From contig NC_064773.1 in NCBI RefSeq assembly GCF_011397635.1, forward strand, positions 1,355,001-1,419,000: a stretch of DNA of 64,000 nt, given 5' to 3'. The number at the start of each line of letters is the position of its first letter. Position 1 is the stretch's first letter. The stretch is from Epinephelus fuscoguttatus (Eukaryota; Chordata; Actinopteri; Perciformes; Serranidae). The notes under the pieces are model-generated. The model saw only the letters and a list, made by a program, of their open reading frames with translations, was not told the DNA's origin and searched no databases. The position numbers and the translations under genes are program-made. Of this stretch, positions 35,101-43,509 are shown in pieces.

Positions 35101-36061
35101 AGTGCAAAATCAATGAGTCATCATTAAGGGTGTCCATCAGGTTCTCCTGGTAGTGGAGCACTTCTCTCAGGACACGTTCATTTTCCTCATTTATCACCAT
35201 AAACTCAGACATGTTGGGGTTGAGATACAGTCAGAGGTACCTTATGTTTTTTTCTTTACTTGCTGGGGTCCTCCGCGCAACAGTTTGACGGACTTTAAAC
35301 AATTCCTTCAGTAATGTTTTGTGCAACCGGCCCCCGGTCTTCTCAAGGGCTGACACAGAGCTATAGAGAAAGGTCTGGCTACGTGACACTAGTAACAGAT
35401 AGACATGTCAAGTTTGCAACTAATAGCTGATATTATAAAAGGATTTCCCTGATCTTGTTGATGAAGTTAATGGATTTATCTGCTAAAGAGAACTTTATCT
35501 GATACATGTTTTGAAGCCGTATTAAAGTCAGCATCATACTCCGGTATAGCAACACTCTTTCTCCTGTAAATTGGTGTGATGAATGGATGAAGCTGTTTAC
35601 CATGTTGTTTTCATCCTTTGAATCTCTGGCAGACTGGGTGGCACATTGCGGCCTTTCACAGTTAGAAAATCAATTCGAGCATCTGGTTCGTTTCTGTAGA
35701 TTGTTTGTATAAATTATCTTTCAGTAAATTAACTATTAAACATGTGCTGTATATGTTTACATTTGTAGTCTGTCCATAGCTTACCTTTCAGTTCTGAGCT
35801 TCTCTCTGACAGCTCCTGCACCAGATCATTCCTGCCCATCCTCCCTAAAATCTTCTCAGCCACCTCCACAGCCTGTCGGTTGTATTTCTGCACCATCACA
35901 TTCACTGTGTCGTGCCTGTCGGCACCCTCTAGCTGAAATTTTGTGATTGGGGAGAAGCCATCTTGGACATCAGGCAGCCGCAGGTGAAAATGGAAAGATT
36001 TGAGCTCATCTTTTCCCAACTCTTCCAGTGTCTTCAAAAGCAGCTCTTGAACCGTCGCCAT
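25471..36061 (-). CDS. Fish-type NLR: PYD, FISNA-NACHT, two LRR exons, B30.2 (NLRP12/NLRC3-like)
   Basis: This is a predicted cytosolic pattern-recognition or inflammasome-type receptor of the teleost-specific NLR expansion. Seven coding exons were assembled: 36061-35785, 34572-34483, 33342-31485, 31394-31221, 29110-28937, 28800-28754 and 26045-25471. Every junction is GT...AG, exon phases agree throughout, and the sum is 3195 nt (1064 codons plus stop) with no internal stop. Residues 1-92 form the PYD, about 93-122 a Pro/Arg linker, and about 128-195 FISNA. The NACHT has Walker A GVAGIGKT (223-230) and Walker B LLFVFDGLDE (311-320). Two LRR exons of 174 bp follow, then a 16-residue linker exon and PRY-SPRY (about 874-1064). 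The ATG starts the PYD directly. Introns hold a Rex3 fragment, a TTAA MITE, R3 repeats and a Harbinger relic. Family assignment is firm; the individual orthologue name is not. Confidence 0.93.
26785..27200 (+). repeat. R3 repeat in NLR intron 6
   Basis: 'aaaaaatgttgccatggtat' and 'tttctgcaaacca' open the copy. The body consists of repeated ~55-60 bp modules of the type 'aaaacacccacatt...' and 'ctgctggaaaaacag'. Confidence 0.6.
27238..27796 (+). mobile_element. TTAA-flanked MITE family R2, copy 2, in NLR intron 6
   Basis: It is bounded by TTAA at 27234-27237 and 27797-27800, with ends ggccctgacacaccaagacg and gtttggtgtgtccgcaca... The interior diverges from copy 1 by an internal rearrangement (about 27350-27600). 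It is inserted inside R3-like sequence, which resumes at about 27800, so it is younger than that R3 copy. Confidence 0.8.
27800..28115 (+). repeat. R3 repeat, continuation after MITE insertion
   Basis: Modules such as 'acaacgggtcactaaaaaat' and 'aacacccacatttggtgccc' repeat with a spacing of about 55-60 bp. Confidence 0.6.
28754..28800 (-). CDS. NLR exon 6: short linker exon before B30.2
   Basis: This 47-bp exon encodes LDHRGEQRLKPGLRK, the conserved 'GE.R.KPGL.KY' linker that joins LRRs to B30.2 in fish NLRs. The acceptor is CTCTAG and the donor T|GTAAGT. It converts phase 2 to phase 1, which the last exon requires; the junction codon becomes TAC (Tyr). Confidence 0.9.
28937..29110 (-). CDS. 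NLR exon 5: second leucine-rich repeat exon
   Basis: Also exactly 174 bp: LSGCMITKDGCAFLASALKS ... LKELDLSYNHPGDSGVELL ... WRLDTLK. Its acceptor is unusual. A (TG) run of about 13 units directly abuts the TAG, taking the place of a pyrimidine tract. The donor is AA|GTAGGC. Confidence 0.92.
29111..29139 (-). repeat. (TG)n tract touching the NLR exon 5 splice acceptor
   Basis: On the transcribed (minus) strand about 13 TG units run straight into the TAG that defines exon 5. The normal C/U-rich tract is lacking. Confidence 0.9.
29285..29880 (-). pseudogene. Rex3-like (RTE clade) LINE fragment in NLR intron 4
   Basis: Minus-strand frames in order read VSSKSEVTVLCQKPVDCPLG, ELLPQEKEFKYLRVLFT, then after a frameshift MEREMDRWFGAASAVMWAL, VVVKEELSLKAVLL and VPALTYGHELWVVTERMRSQ. 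The 3' flank retains the diagnostic Rex3 tail (ctggaggaccccgaggtgtt, ctggaccaggaggatcctg). It is 5'-truncated and inactive. Confidence 0.8.
29890..31220. other. Remainder of NLR intron 4, nothing recognised
   Basis: No additional LRR exon or transposon could be supported between the Rex3 fragment and exon 4. Confidence 0.5.
31221..31394 (-). CDS. NLR exon 4: leucine-rich repeat exon
   Basis: This 174-bp exon encodes LSGCKLSEDSCRALASVLSS ... LRELDLSDNDLQDSGVKLL ... CSLQTLR. It is the canonical 58-codon LRR module of fish NLRs, entered in phase 2 and left in phase 2 (donor AG|GTAAGG). Confidence 0.95.
31485..33342 (-). CDS. NLR exon 3: FISNA and NACHT nucleotide-binding exon
   Basis: This single 1858-bp exon encodes the fish-specific FISNA block (YQRKLQDYLQSEFMCVQEG ... 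IFTELFITAGG ... HEVMQI), then the NACHT ATPase with GVAGIGKTVLVHKF (P-loop) and LLFVFDGLDESRL (Walker B), a winged-helix/NACHT-associated region, and ...LKKYSASEEGLLRLLPVVKA. The acceptor is TTTCAG|TC and the donor CT|GTACGT. A large single NACHT exon is typical of the family. No frameshift or stop is present. Confidence 0.95.
33470..33700 (+). repeat. R3 repeat fragment in NLR intron 2
   Basis: 'agtggccagaaaaaaatgtt', 'catttctgtaaaccatgagt' and 'ctcaaaaatgctgcggtga' match the terminal part of R3. Confidence 0.55.
34245..34445 (-). repeat. R3 repeat fragment in NLR intron 2
   Basis: 'ttagaaacgccaatatgaaa', 'tgtggtttgcagaaatgtac' and 'accgacattgacatc' form the R3 terminus in the opposite orientation. 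Confidence 0.5.
34483..34572 (-). CDS. NLR exon 2: Pro/Arg-rich linker
   Basis: This 90-bp exon (phase 1 to phase 1) sits between TTGCAG and GTAAAG. It encodes GETTEDTGASRTPPQASPRP followed by RPRASSQHK, a low-complexity linker of the kind found between PYD and FISNA in fish NLRs. Skipping it would keep the frame. Confidence 0.75.
34860..35215 (-). pseudogene. PIF/Harbinger (HARBI1-type) transposase remnant in NLR intron 1
   Basis: Minus-strand coding reads MSEFMVINEENERVLREVL, LELNQSNFRSCALPAPLQL and MIALRFYAT. After a frame break it continues CVGFPGVCRVIDGTHIRIQ, where IDGTHI holds the first acidic residue of the DDE nuclease. The rest of the catalytic core is missing. It is a dead fragment of a Harbinger element, not part of the NLR protein. 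Confidence 0.75.
35230..35720. other. Part of NLR intron 1, nothing recognised
   Basis: No exon or transposon could be supported. Confidence 0.5.
35785..36061 (-). CDS. NLR exon 1: pyrin domain (PYD)
   Basis: It begins MATVQELLLKTLEELGKDEL and runs to ...LSERSSELK plus one base (277 bp, phase 1). The pattern LL.TLEELG..ELK.F and the later NVMVQKYNRQAVEVAEKIL fit the six-helix death-fold PYD that recruits ASC-type adaptors. The donor is G|GTAAGC. An open frame continues 18 codons into the intron but loses domain similarity. Confidence 0.92.
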
Positions 36062-36775
36062 CGCTGCGCCCTGATGACATCAGACCAAAGTGTCAACTCA
36101 AAAGACGTTCATGCAGTTTCCTCAGTGGGTTCATTACAGTTTCATCTCTTGGTATCATTGTGTGCACACGTCTTTTTATCGGTGCAAGGACCCTAAATGA
36201 ATTGTCTTTCTGAGGGACTAAAGGTGCTGGAAAACTCACAAAACTTTGCACGTGCCTCAGATATGACGAGATTTTATGGGTCTCATGATCCCATGTGACA
36301 AAATGGCTCAGTAGTGTAACCCCACAAAATTCGACCTAGGAACCTTCACTTGATGTTTCACTTTGATGGGAGGGACACGTAACATCCCAGGACTTGAAAA
36401 AGGCCTCTTGGAGCCAAACCCTAAACCGTGCAGCAAGTCATCAAGTTTGCATGTTCTGCCACAAAACAGGATGTGATTTGTAACTCCACTGCAGATGATC
36501 AAATTAGCCCCACATGTCCCATGTTTGATAAGATTACCGTGCCAATACTGAGTGATAGCTGTAGCACCACTTACAAAAATTCAACAATTATCCCACAGTA
36601 TGTTTCACCTAGATGTATGAAATTTGTGAGGCACACATAACATCTGTAGTCTCTTTGAGCCATACCCTGAACCCAACTGCAGGTCAGCCATCTTGAATTT
36701 ACTCTGCAATTTTTAGCACAGTCCTATAGTGTTATATAGTAGGCAAATGAACTTGCTTCTTGCAGTTGAGCCTGG
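36062..36775. other. NLR upstream region with possible degraded repeat
   Basis: This is the likely promoter side of the NLR. I see no convincing TATA box. The part from about 36290 carries phrases such as 'gaccataccctgaacccaac' and 'cagccatcttgaattt' that resemble a common fish non-coding repeat. Confidence 0.35.
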
Positions 36776-37175
36776 TCTCACTCAAAAGTCGTCAAAATCC
36801 AGCACTTGGGTGGTGACTTGCAGCATCTGAAACCAACAAAAAATCTCCCTCACGCAGGCGCAGAACATACGTGCTACTTGGCCGTCGGATGTAGTCCGTG
36901 TAGTGTGTTCAAATGGAAATGACACAGGGCGACGTGAGGCGACGTAGACGACGCAACAGTTGGCTTTCGTCGCCGCTAGTTCTTTGATGTCGCACCTGAA
37001 AATTAAGGTGGCAAAAGAAGTGTATTTTGAAAACAGACAATGCATGTAACAGGCTGAAGTTGACACGGCGTCCCAGAACGTCAACAACCAACACACCCAG
37101 GGTACCTTGGACGCCATATGTGGACGTGGAAAGTCCATGACCAAACGTGGACACGTGACGAGGTTGGAGTGAGGA
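36776..37175 (-). repeat. R1 repeat, copy d, split by an R2 MITE fragment
   Basis: R1 terminus (36776-36845) and R1 body (37003-37175) are separated by the 3' part of R2 (36846-37003: 'acgcaggcgcagaacatacg' ... 'cgccgctagttctttgatgt'). This is direct evidence of nested insertion with R1 older than R2. Confidence 0.8.
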
Positions 37176-37179
37176 TGTG

Positions 37180-38255
37180 TTGGCATGAGCAGGGCTGGTC
37201 AGGTGCGGCGTCTCACCATGACGTGCAAGTTTCAGCAAAAATAGTTTTTATAATTATATTGACATGATACTACTTTTCTGTACAGCTTCAACGTCTGTAT
37301 CTGTTGCAGACATGAAAAATATAAGTATTTATATTTATTACCGATTCCTGTGCTGGTTTCAAAATAAAAGCCCTCTGACAACGTTTTGTTGGACAGAATT
37401 GCTTCATTTGTTAAATCCAAAATGATTTATTGTGAAATTTTTGCAGGACCATGTTGATGACACCGCAGCAGCTGCATGGCTCTATAACTGAGCGGAGTTG
37501 TTGTCAATGTGAGCACGGCACATGAGTGAGCCACAGCAGTTCGGCAAGTTAGTTGCCACACACTGCTCCCGCAGGCAGTGTGGAGTGTGGCCCGGGGTGG
37601 GCATTGTCCGACAGTCAAGGAAATAAACAGCCAGCACCATGATGCGCAGTGAGGTATTTATAATCTTTGTTCATATCATATTATTATATTTTATGTGCCT
37701 CTGTAGGATCATTTAGGTTGAGAAAGTTCACTTTAATTTAGAATAGAAACATTTTTTTCTTATTCTTTATGGCTCAAACATCATCCAGATACCACTTTGA
37801 ATTTCTATCACATAGAATAAAATATCTGAAGCCTTTATTTGGGCAGATATGATGATGAGGATCGTGATGATAAACACTTCTTGTGTGCTGCTAAACAAAT
37901 GCAATGCAGGATAGATAAATAAATAAAAATAAGTCAATAACGGAGAGTGAGTTTGATGCAGTCAGGGTCATAATGTGTCACATCAAGTATAGAGTACAAT
38001 CTAATTCACATTGCTGCCGGCAATATTAATGCAACACGTCCCCTGATGCATGTGGGGTTTTTGTTACACAGTCTAGATGTGATTTCCCAGCTGAGTCATA
38101 AACCCGACAGAGCAGTGGACTTTTGTGCAGCGGGTTAAAGGTCCGAGGCTCACCTGTGCTGCTGATAAGGATTCATGTAATGAATTACATCATTAATTAC
38201 TTGAATACGTCAAACAAATTCTGATTATATTTATCAGGGAATAGTCATCCTGTCA
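37180..38255. other. Intergenic, nothing recognised
   Basis: AT-rich sequence without a supportable feature. Confidence 0.5.
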
Positions 38256-38257
38256 TT

Positions 38258-38560
38258 TTCCCCTGAAGGTACCAACACAGTCGGCATTGTACGTTTCTGC
38301 AAACCATGCATACGTTACATTGGTACATTTTTATGTAGCGGATACGTTAAAACTTCAACAACACTGTGGTTAATGTGCGGGTAGGTTTGGAACAAAAACC
38401 ACATGGTTATGGTTTGGAAAAGATCATGTTTTAACCTAGAATACCCAGTTTTGGTGCCTCAGTCCCCGCTGTAAATACAGTGATGTCTCCAAAATGTACA
38501 GATGTAACATGTTCATGGTTTGCAGCAGAAACGTACGATGCCAACCCAGCTGCCACCGAC
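38258..38560 (+). repeat. R3 repeat copy
   Basis: 'cgtttctgcaaaccatgcat' and 'ggtttggaacaaaaaccaca' open it; 'gtttgcagcagaaacgtacg' closes it in inverted form, so both R3 ends are visible. Confidence 0.65.
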
Positions 38561-38907
38561 GTCTTTCCACTTTGAAGTTTGGTTTAATTTAGGTTGTTAC
38601 ATTGAGCGACCAAAATTTAATGTCAGGACGTCTAATGCCAAAATTAGTTGATGTAGAATACTGACAACAGATGACGTTGAGATTTTGCTGGTTTTAAGTT
38701 GTGCTGTTAAGTAATCGAAATCCAACATCTCACGCCAACGTCATCGTAAAGGCCGACATTTAGTCACAAGGTATGAAGACCAAAACACAACATCTGCAAA
38801 ACGTCATAATGTTAATATCGGCACAACGTGAAATTCTGACAACATTTAAAATACCAACCCGATTTTCATTCCAACCACAATGTAATGTAACGTCCAGCGT
38901 CTTTTCA

Positions 38908-39160
38908 TCATCATCCTCACTGTGACCTCGTCACATGTCCACATTTGGTCATGGACTTTCCACGTCCACATATGACGTCCAAGGTACCCTGGGTGCATCT
39001 CTTGTTAACTTTCGTTGTTTAGCCGCCATGTGTCCCCCTGACGCCCCCGGCCACGTATCATGCCGACATGACAGGACAGCTTTTGTCGTCTGTGTCCGAC
39101 GCTGGTTGTCCCTGGCCAAGTGCAAGTTTGCGATGACTTTGGAGAGAGACTGGGTTGGTC
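38908..39160 (+). repeat. R1 repeat, copy e (internally deleted)
   Basis: It shares 'cctcactgtgacctcgtcac' and 'ggtcatggactttccacgtc', then jumps to 'cggccacgtatcatgccgac' and 'gactttggagagagactggg', lacking the middle of R1. Confidence 0.8.
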
Positions 39161-39164
39161 TTTT

Positions 39165-40075
39165 TGACAGCAGGGAACATTTTCTCCTGCGGCCTGATCT
39201 GATGTTACACCAGTATTTACCTGTGTGATGTGGGCTGTGTGGGGGGAGGTGTGTCACCAGGTGTGTTCCTGTAGTGCCGCTGCCAGATGAAATGCACATA
39301 AAAAACTGGATATAAAAAATTTAAATGAGTAACAAATATTCTAAAAGTGACTTTGTATTATAAAGTCTACCAGGCAGTCTCCACTGCACTGTTAAAATCG
39401 TCATGTCGGAAACATGCTCAGTGTATTCGTCTCCTTGAAATGTGAAGATGAGAAACTCAGCTGTGGGTAACCATAGCAACAAGTCTGTCACTTCATGGCT
39501 TCAGTGCCGGTAACGCACAGTAACGAACTTCTTTACAGGAGCTGTTCTGTAATTGTGTTTTACAAGATAATTACTCTGTTTAGTGATGCAGAGGATTACT
39601 GTAATTACTGAGTCACATCATCAAGCTGTTAAACGCTCGTGTGTCAGCTGGTGATGAGTCTAATTCAGCCTCCGGGTGTCGATGGTTATTTTGTTTAGAG
39701 TCTTAAGATCACTGATAGGAGAAGATGTGGAGAGTAAAGGCTTACGGATACAGATGAAACAGAGCAGGACCACCACAGATGGTGGAGACAGTGTTGTGTA
39801 GTTCAAGTGAGATATGAACGCAGGAGACAAACAAATCAGTTATACATTGAAAAGAATTCTCCATCTACATGTGGGGATGTATTTAATGGCCACACAGACA
39901 TTTACAACGCTGCCTCCAATTGAAAGGTACAATGTAATGACCTCCTTCACCGTCGTCTTGTTTGTTGTTGTGTGAAACTTTTGATGTCTAAAAGGGACAT
40001 ATATATTTTCGTACATAAAGGAAGTGAAACTGAACCTTAAAGTGGAAATATTATGAGAAAAAGTCAAAAAGTCAA
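39165..40075. other. Intergenic, nothing recognised
   Basis: No exon or defined repeat was found. Confidence 0.5.
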
Positions 40076-40079
40076 AACA

Positions 40080-40500
40080 GTCCAGTGGCCAGAGGAAAAT
40101 GTTGGCAGCGTACGTTTCTGCAAAACACATATACAATACATTTTTTTGTATATTTCATGTGTATCATATCAGTGTTTTTTAATCTGATGTAGTATCTGAG
40201 CTGGCTGTGTCATCAGGAGGTGGAGGGGATGGCGGATGGAGTGGAGAGACGCCTGCCAAGCTGCAGACCATGGTTCAAAACCAACTACAAAACTGTTTGT
40301 TCTTCAGTGAGACGTTGTGTTTCCAGCAGCGTTTTAGGCACCATCTGTGGGTGTTTTGTATTAAACTGTCGCTGTTTTTCCAGCGGGGATTGTGCCACAA
40401 AAAGTGTCTTTTAAACCACAACATGATCTTTTTGTAACCATAACTTAGTGTTTTTGTGCCTGAACCTGACGACACATTTACGGCAGGATTGTTGAAACTA
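40080..40500 (+). repeat. R3 repeat copy
   Basis: 'cagtggccagaggaaaatgt', 'acgtttctgcaaaacaca', 'atcaggaggtggaggggatg', 'cgcctgccaagctgcagacc' and 'gtttttccagcgggga' follow in the usual R3 order. Confidence 0.7.
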
Positions 40501-40722
40501 GGGCTGTGTCTGAATCAGGATTATGTCAGCTGAAACAGATTTGGCTGTTTGTTTTCAACTATTTGTTTCTTTTCTCCACACAGAGATTGAACAGGACTCA
40601 GTTCAGTGTGACAGCGACATTCTCGTAACTGATCTAACTACGCTAACGGGTCGGAAATGTGCACCAACTGTTTTTTTTCCAACATTAGATATCAAACAAA
40701 AGCTAGGGACAGTTTTGTATTA

Positions 40723-41271
40723 AGGTCCCGTTTATACGACAACGATTTCAACTGAAAACTGTAAACTTTAGTTGCGTTTTGGCCGATCGCTTACACAACA
40801 GCAGCGTTTTGGGTGCCTGAAAATGCAACGTTTTGAAAACGGGTTCCAGAGTGCAATTTTTTGGAAACGGCAGCGTCTCCGTTGTCATGTAAACTTGCAA
40901 TATGCAGTTCCTCTGAAAACGGAGACTTTTCGCACATGCTCATTACGGTTCCAGTCACTAGGCATGCGCGAGAAAGTCAAACATCACAACAACAATGCCG
41001 AGCTCTGTTTGTGCTGCTCACCCTGTTGATTTTCCAGACAAGACAAAGTTATCTGTGCATGCTTTCGCCATTGTGTCTTCTTTGTTTTGGTTTGTTTACA
41101 CTGCCACCTATTGGCCTGGCGTGCATACTACAGCCTTTCCAGTAGATTTTGCGGCTCCGTGTGAACGGGGATCGTTTCAATAACGTCGTCATATAAACAC
41201 AGAAGTTTTTTAAAATGCAAAGGACAGAGTTTAACGTTTTTAGAGAAACCGTTGTCGTCTAAACATGGCCT
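40723..41271. mobile_element. MITE with about 30-bp imperfect inverted ends
   Basis: The left end aggtcccgtttatacgacaa and the inverted right end (ttgtcgtctaaacatggcct) pair over about 28 bp with a few mismatches. The interior alternates 'aaaacg' and 'cgtttt' motifs and has no transposase. No clean target duplication was seen, so the superfamily is not assigned. Confidence 0.7.
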
Positions 41272-41428
41272 AAGAATCTGTGAGTTGTAGTTTCACCACT
41301 TCTCAGCAAAAAGCAGAAGGTATCATGATTTCAGAGCCTTATGGGCCAAAGCCTCTTTTTCTCCAGGAAGCTGCCTCTGTGTCTGCAGCTGCCTGTATCG
41401 AAGAGCAGCATGAAAGTGAAGAGTGCTT

Positions 41429-41799
41429 ATGTTGTGTTCGCACCAGGTGCAAATAAAACAATTTGCGCAAATTAATAACATTTAAAATCAATGTAAAGGC
41501 TGGATTAGATGTGAATTCCCATCAGGCGGAGTGATGGACACAATGGACGAGACGGGAATGATGTAAAACACACGAATGAGTGCGATTTTGTGTCATATGC
41601 TCATTCACGAGAGCTTCTCCGAGAGTCCCTGTCCTCCGGGGACATATGACCCCAAGGACATACCAGAGGAAGTTCACTCATCAATTCAGCGAGTTCACAT
41701 GTGTATGACACAAGTTATTCAGGCATTTGAAGCGAGTCGACACAGCGCAATACTCGCGTGATGTGAAAATCTGCATCACATTTGGTGTGAACACAACAT
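41429..41799. mobile_element. MITE with 18-bp inverted ends
   Basis: atgttgtgttcgcaccagg at the left is mirrored by ttggtgtgaacacaacat at the right. The element is 371 bp with no coding capacity. A PIF/Harbinger origin is possible from the end sequence style but not shown. Confidence 0.6.
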
Positions 41800-42717
41800 C
41801 ACTGTGCAGCCAGATCAGGGGACCAAAGTGTCCCCAGGAGTCCACAGCACACTGACTGACAAAGAAAGAAAGAAATATACTGCTCAACTTAAAGCAGAGT
41901 CAACTGAGTGTTCTCTGACTGACGGTTCGAATCTATGATTTTCAGAGAAGCTAAAGTTTCAGTGTGTACTTTACATAATAACATGAACATGTATCGTGTT
42001 CTGTGGTCTGCAGAAACAAACGTTACTAACATTTCCTCTGCCAAATGGCTTGTTTGAAAAGTTGTAACTGTGATTAAAGTCATAATGTTAGAAAGATTAG
42101 TTATCGTCTCATGGTCTGGGAGTTCCCACAGGTTGTAATTTCCTGGAAGCAAAGTCTCAGAGACACTCAGAGGAAGTCTGGATGATAGTTTTATGGTTTA
42201 TAGGAAGGACAGAGGGGGAAGGGATTCCTTTCCTGTTGACATATTACTCACTGGTTTTCTCTGTGGCCTCACAAACAACTGACCCAACCCAAAGATCCCA
42301 AATATTTGACTAAATCTTGGGGGAAATGTGTCTTAAATGATTCAAAAGACAGCAAGGATATTTCCATTTAATGGAAAAGTATAGCCATAAACAATCACTT
42401 CCTGTAAATATCATTTAGCTTTAATGTCAGCTGAAACAAGATGATGTCACACTGTGTTGTACTGGTCACTTTATCATTACTCCTTAATGTGGAACGCTGA
42501 AGAGCTCTAAACATCTATCTTGACATTATTTTTAAGTCATATTTGTTCATCTTAACAGATAAAAATGTAACGCCTTAACATGTCAAATGCGTGTTAAGAG
42601 GACAGAAAATCTCCTGTTAACTTGTACATTTATGGTGTCTTACATAGACCGCGGAACTGGGGGGGGGCAGGGGGGCCATGGCCCAGGTAACTTTTGTACT
42701 CTGACATAGAGGGCTGC
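41800..42717. other. Intergenic, nothing recognised
   Basis: No exon or defined repeat. Confidence 0.5.
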
Positions 42718-42756
42718 ATTTGCATTGGGTCCCGCCGGGTCCCGCGGGATCCAATG
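42718..42756. repeat. GC-rich hairpin with 16-bp arms
   Basis: tttgcattgggtcccg pairs with cgggatccaatgcaaa (one mismatch) around a short GC-rich loop. Confidence 0.75.
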
Positions 42757-42859
42757 CAAATATCGCGGGACGCAATCGCTATGTCACAAAGGGGCGGATA
42801 TGTTGACGCCAACCAACGACATGGAAGCTTTGATGTTCTGAACATCTTAAGACCATACG

Positions 42860-43505
42860 CTGTATAAAAATATGGACGTAGTCACCGTGACGTCACCCAT
42901 TGGTGTCGTCACTATCTTGGCAGTGCCTGACTCCGCCCAACTCCCAGCCAATCAAAAATGGGCAAAGAGGCGGGCCAAATGAAGCCTGGTTGCTTAAACA
43001 CGCCCACCTCGCTCGAAACTGGCTAACAGGCTACGCTACTTTGGCTAGCCCTGTGGTGTTGGCTGGTCCCGCTTGGTGCCAGCTCCCTCACGAAACAAAA
43101 CATCCAAAAGGAACAAACACAGCTGAGAGGTCAGGTTCAATGACCTGCCTAGCAGACAGCCAGCGGCTAGTTAGCCATCCATGATGGCGCCACCTGTCAC
43201 TCAACGCCCTTAATTATGCGCAACTTTAAGCCTTAATAAAGTTTAAACGGATGAGTTATAAAAATATTCACCCCCCGTACAGTTGTCATGAGAGGGGAAA
43301 TTAGCTACAGAGACCAAAACCGTTTTTTGTACCAGGTTGTAAACATGTTTATTTCTGCTGTAAAGTTGAGCATTTTAACGTGGGGGTCTGTGGGGATTGA
43401 CTCACTCTTGGAGCCAGCCTCAAGTGGCCATTCAACGAACTGCAGTTTTTGGCACTTCCGCATTGGCTTCACTCGTCATCCCCGGAGGTTGCCGCTTGCT
43501 TAAGA
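42860..43505 (+). repeat. Dispersed repeat family R4
   Basis: It begins 'cgctgtataaaaatatggac' with 'gtcaccgtgacgtcaccc', includes 'ttttttgtaccaggttgtaa' and ends 'tcatccccggaggttgccgc'. A partial second copy lies at about 50160-50370 ('gtacagtcgccatgacag', 'ttttttgtacaaggctgtaa'). It is non-coding and the class is unknown. Confidence 0.65.
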
Positions 43506-43509
43506 CGTC

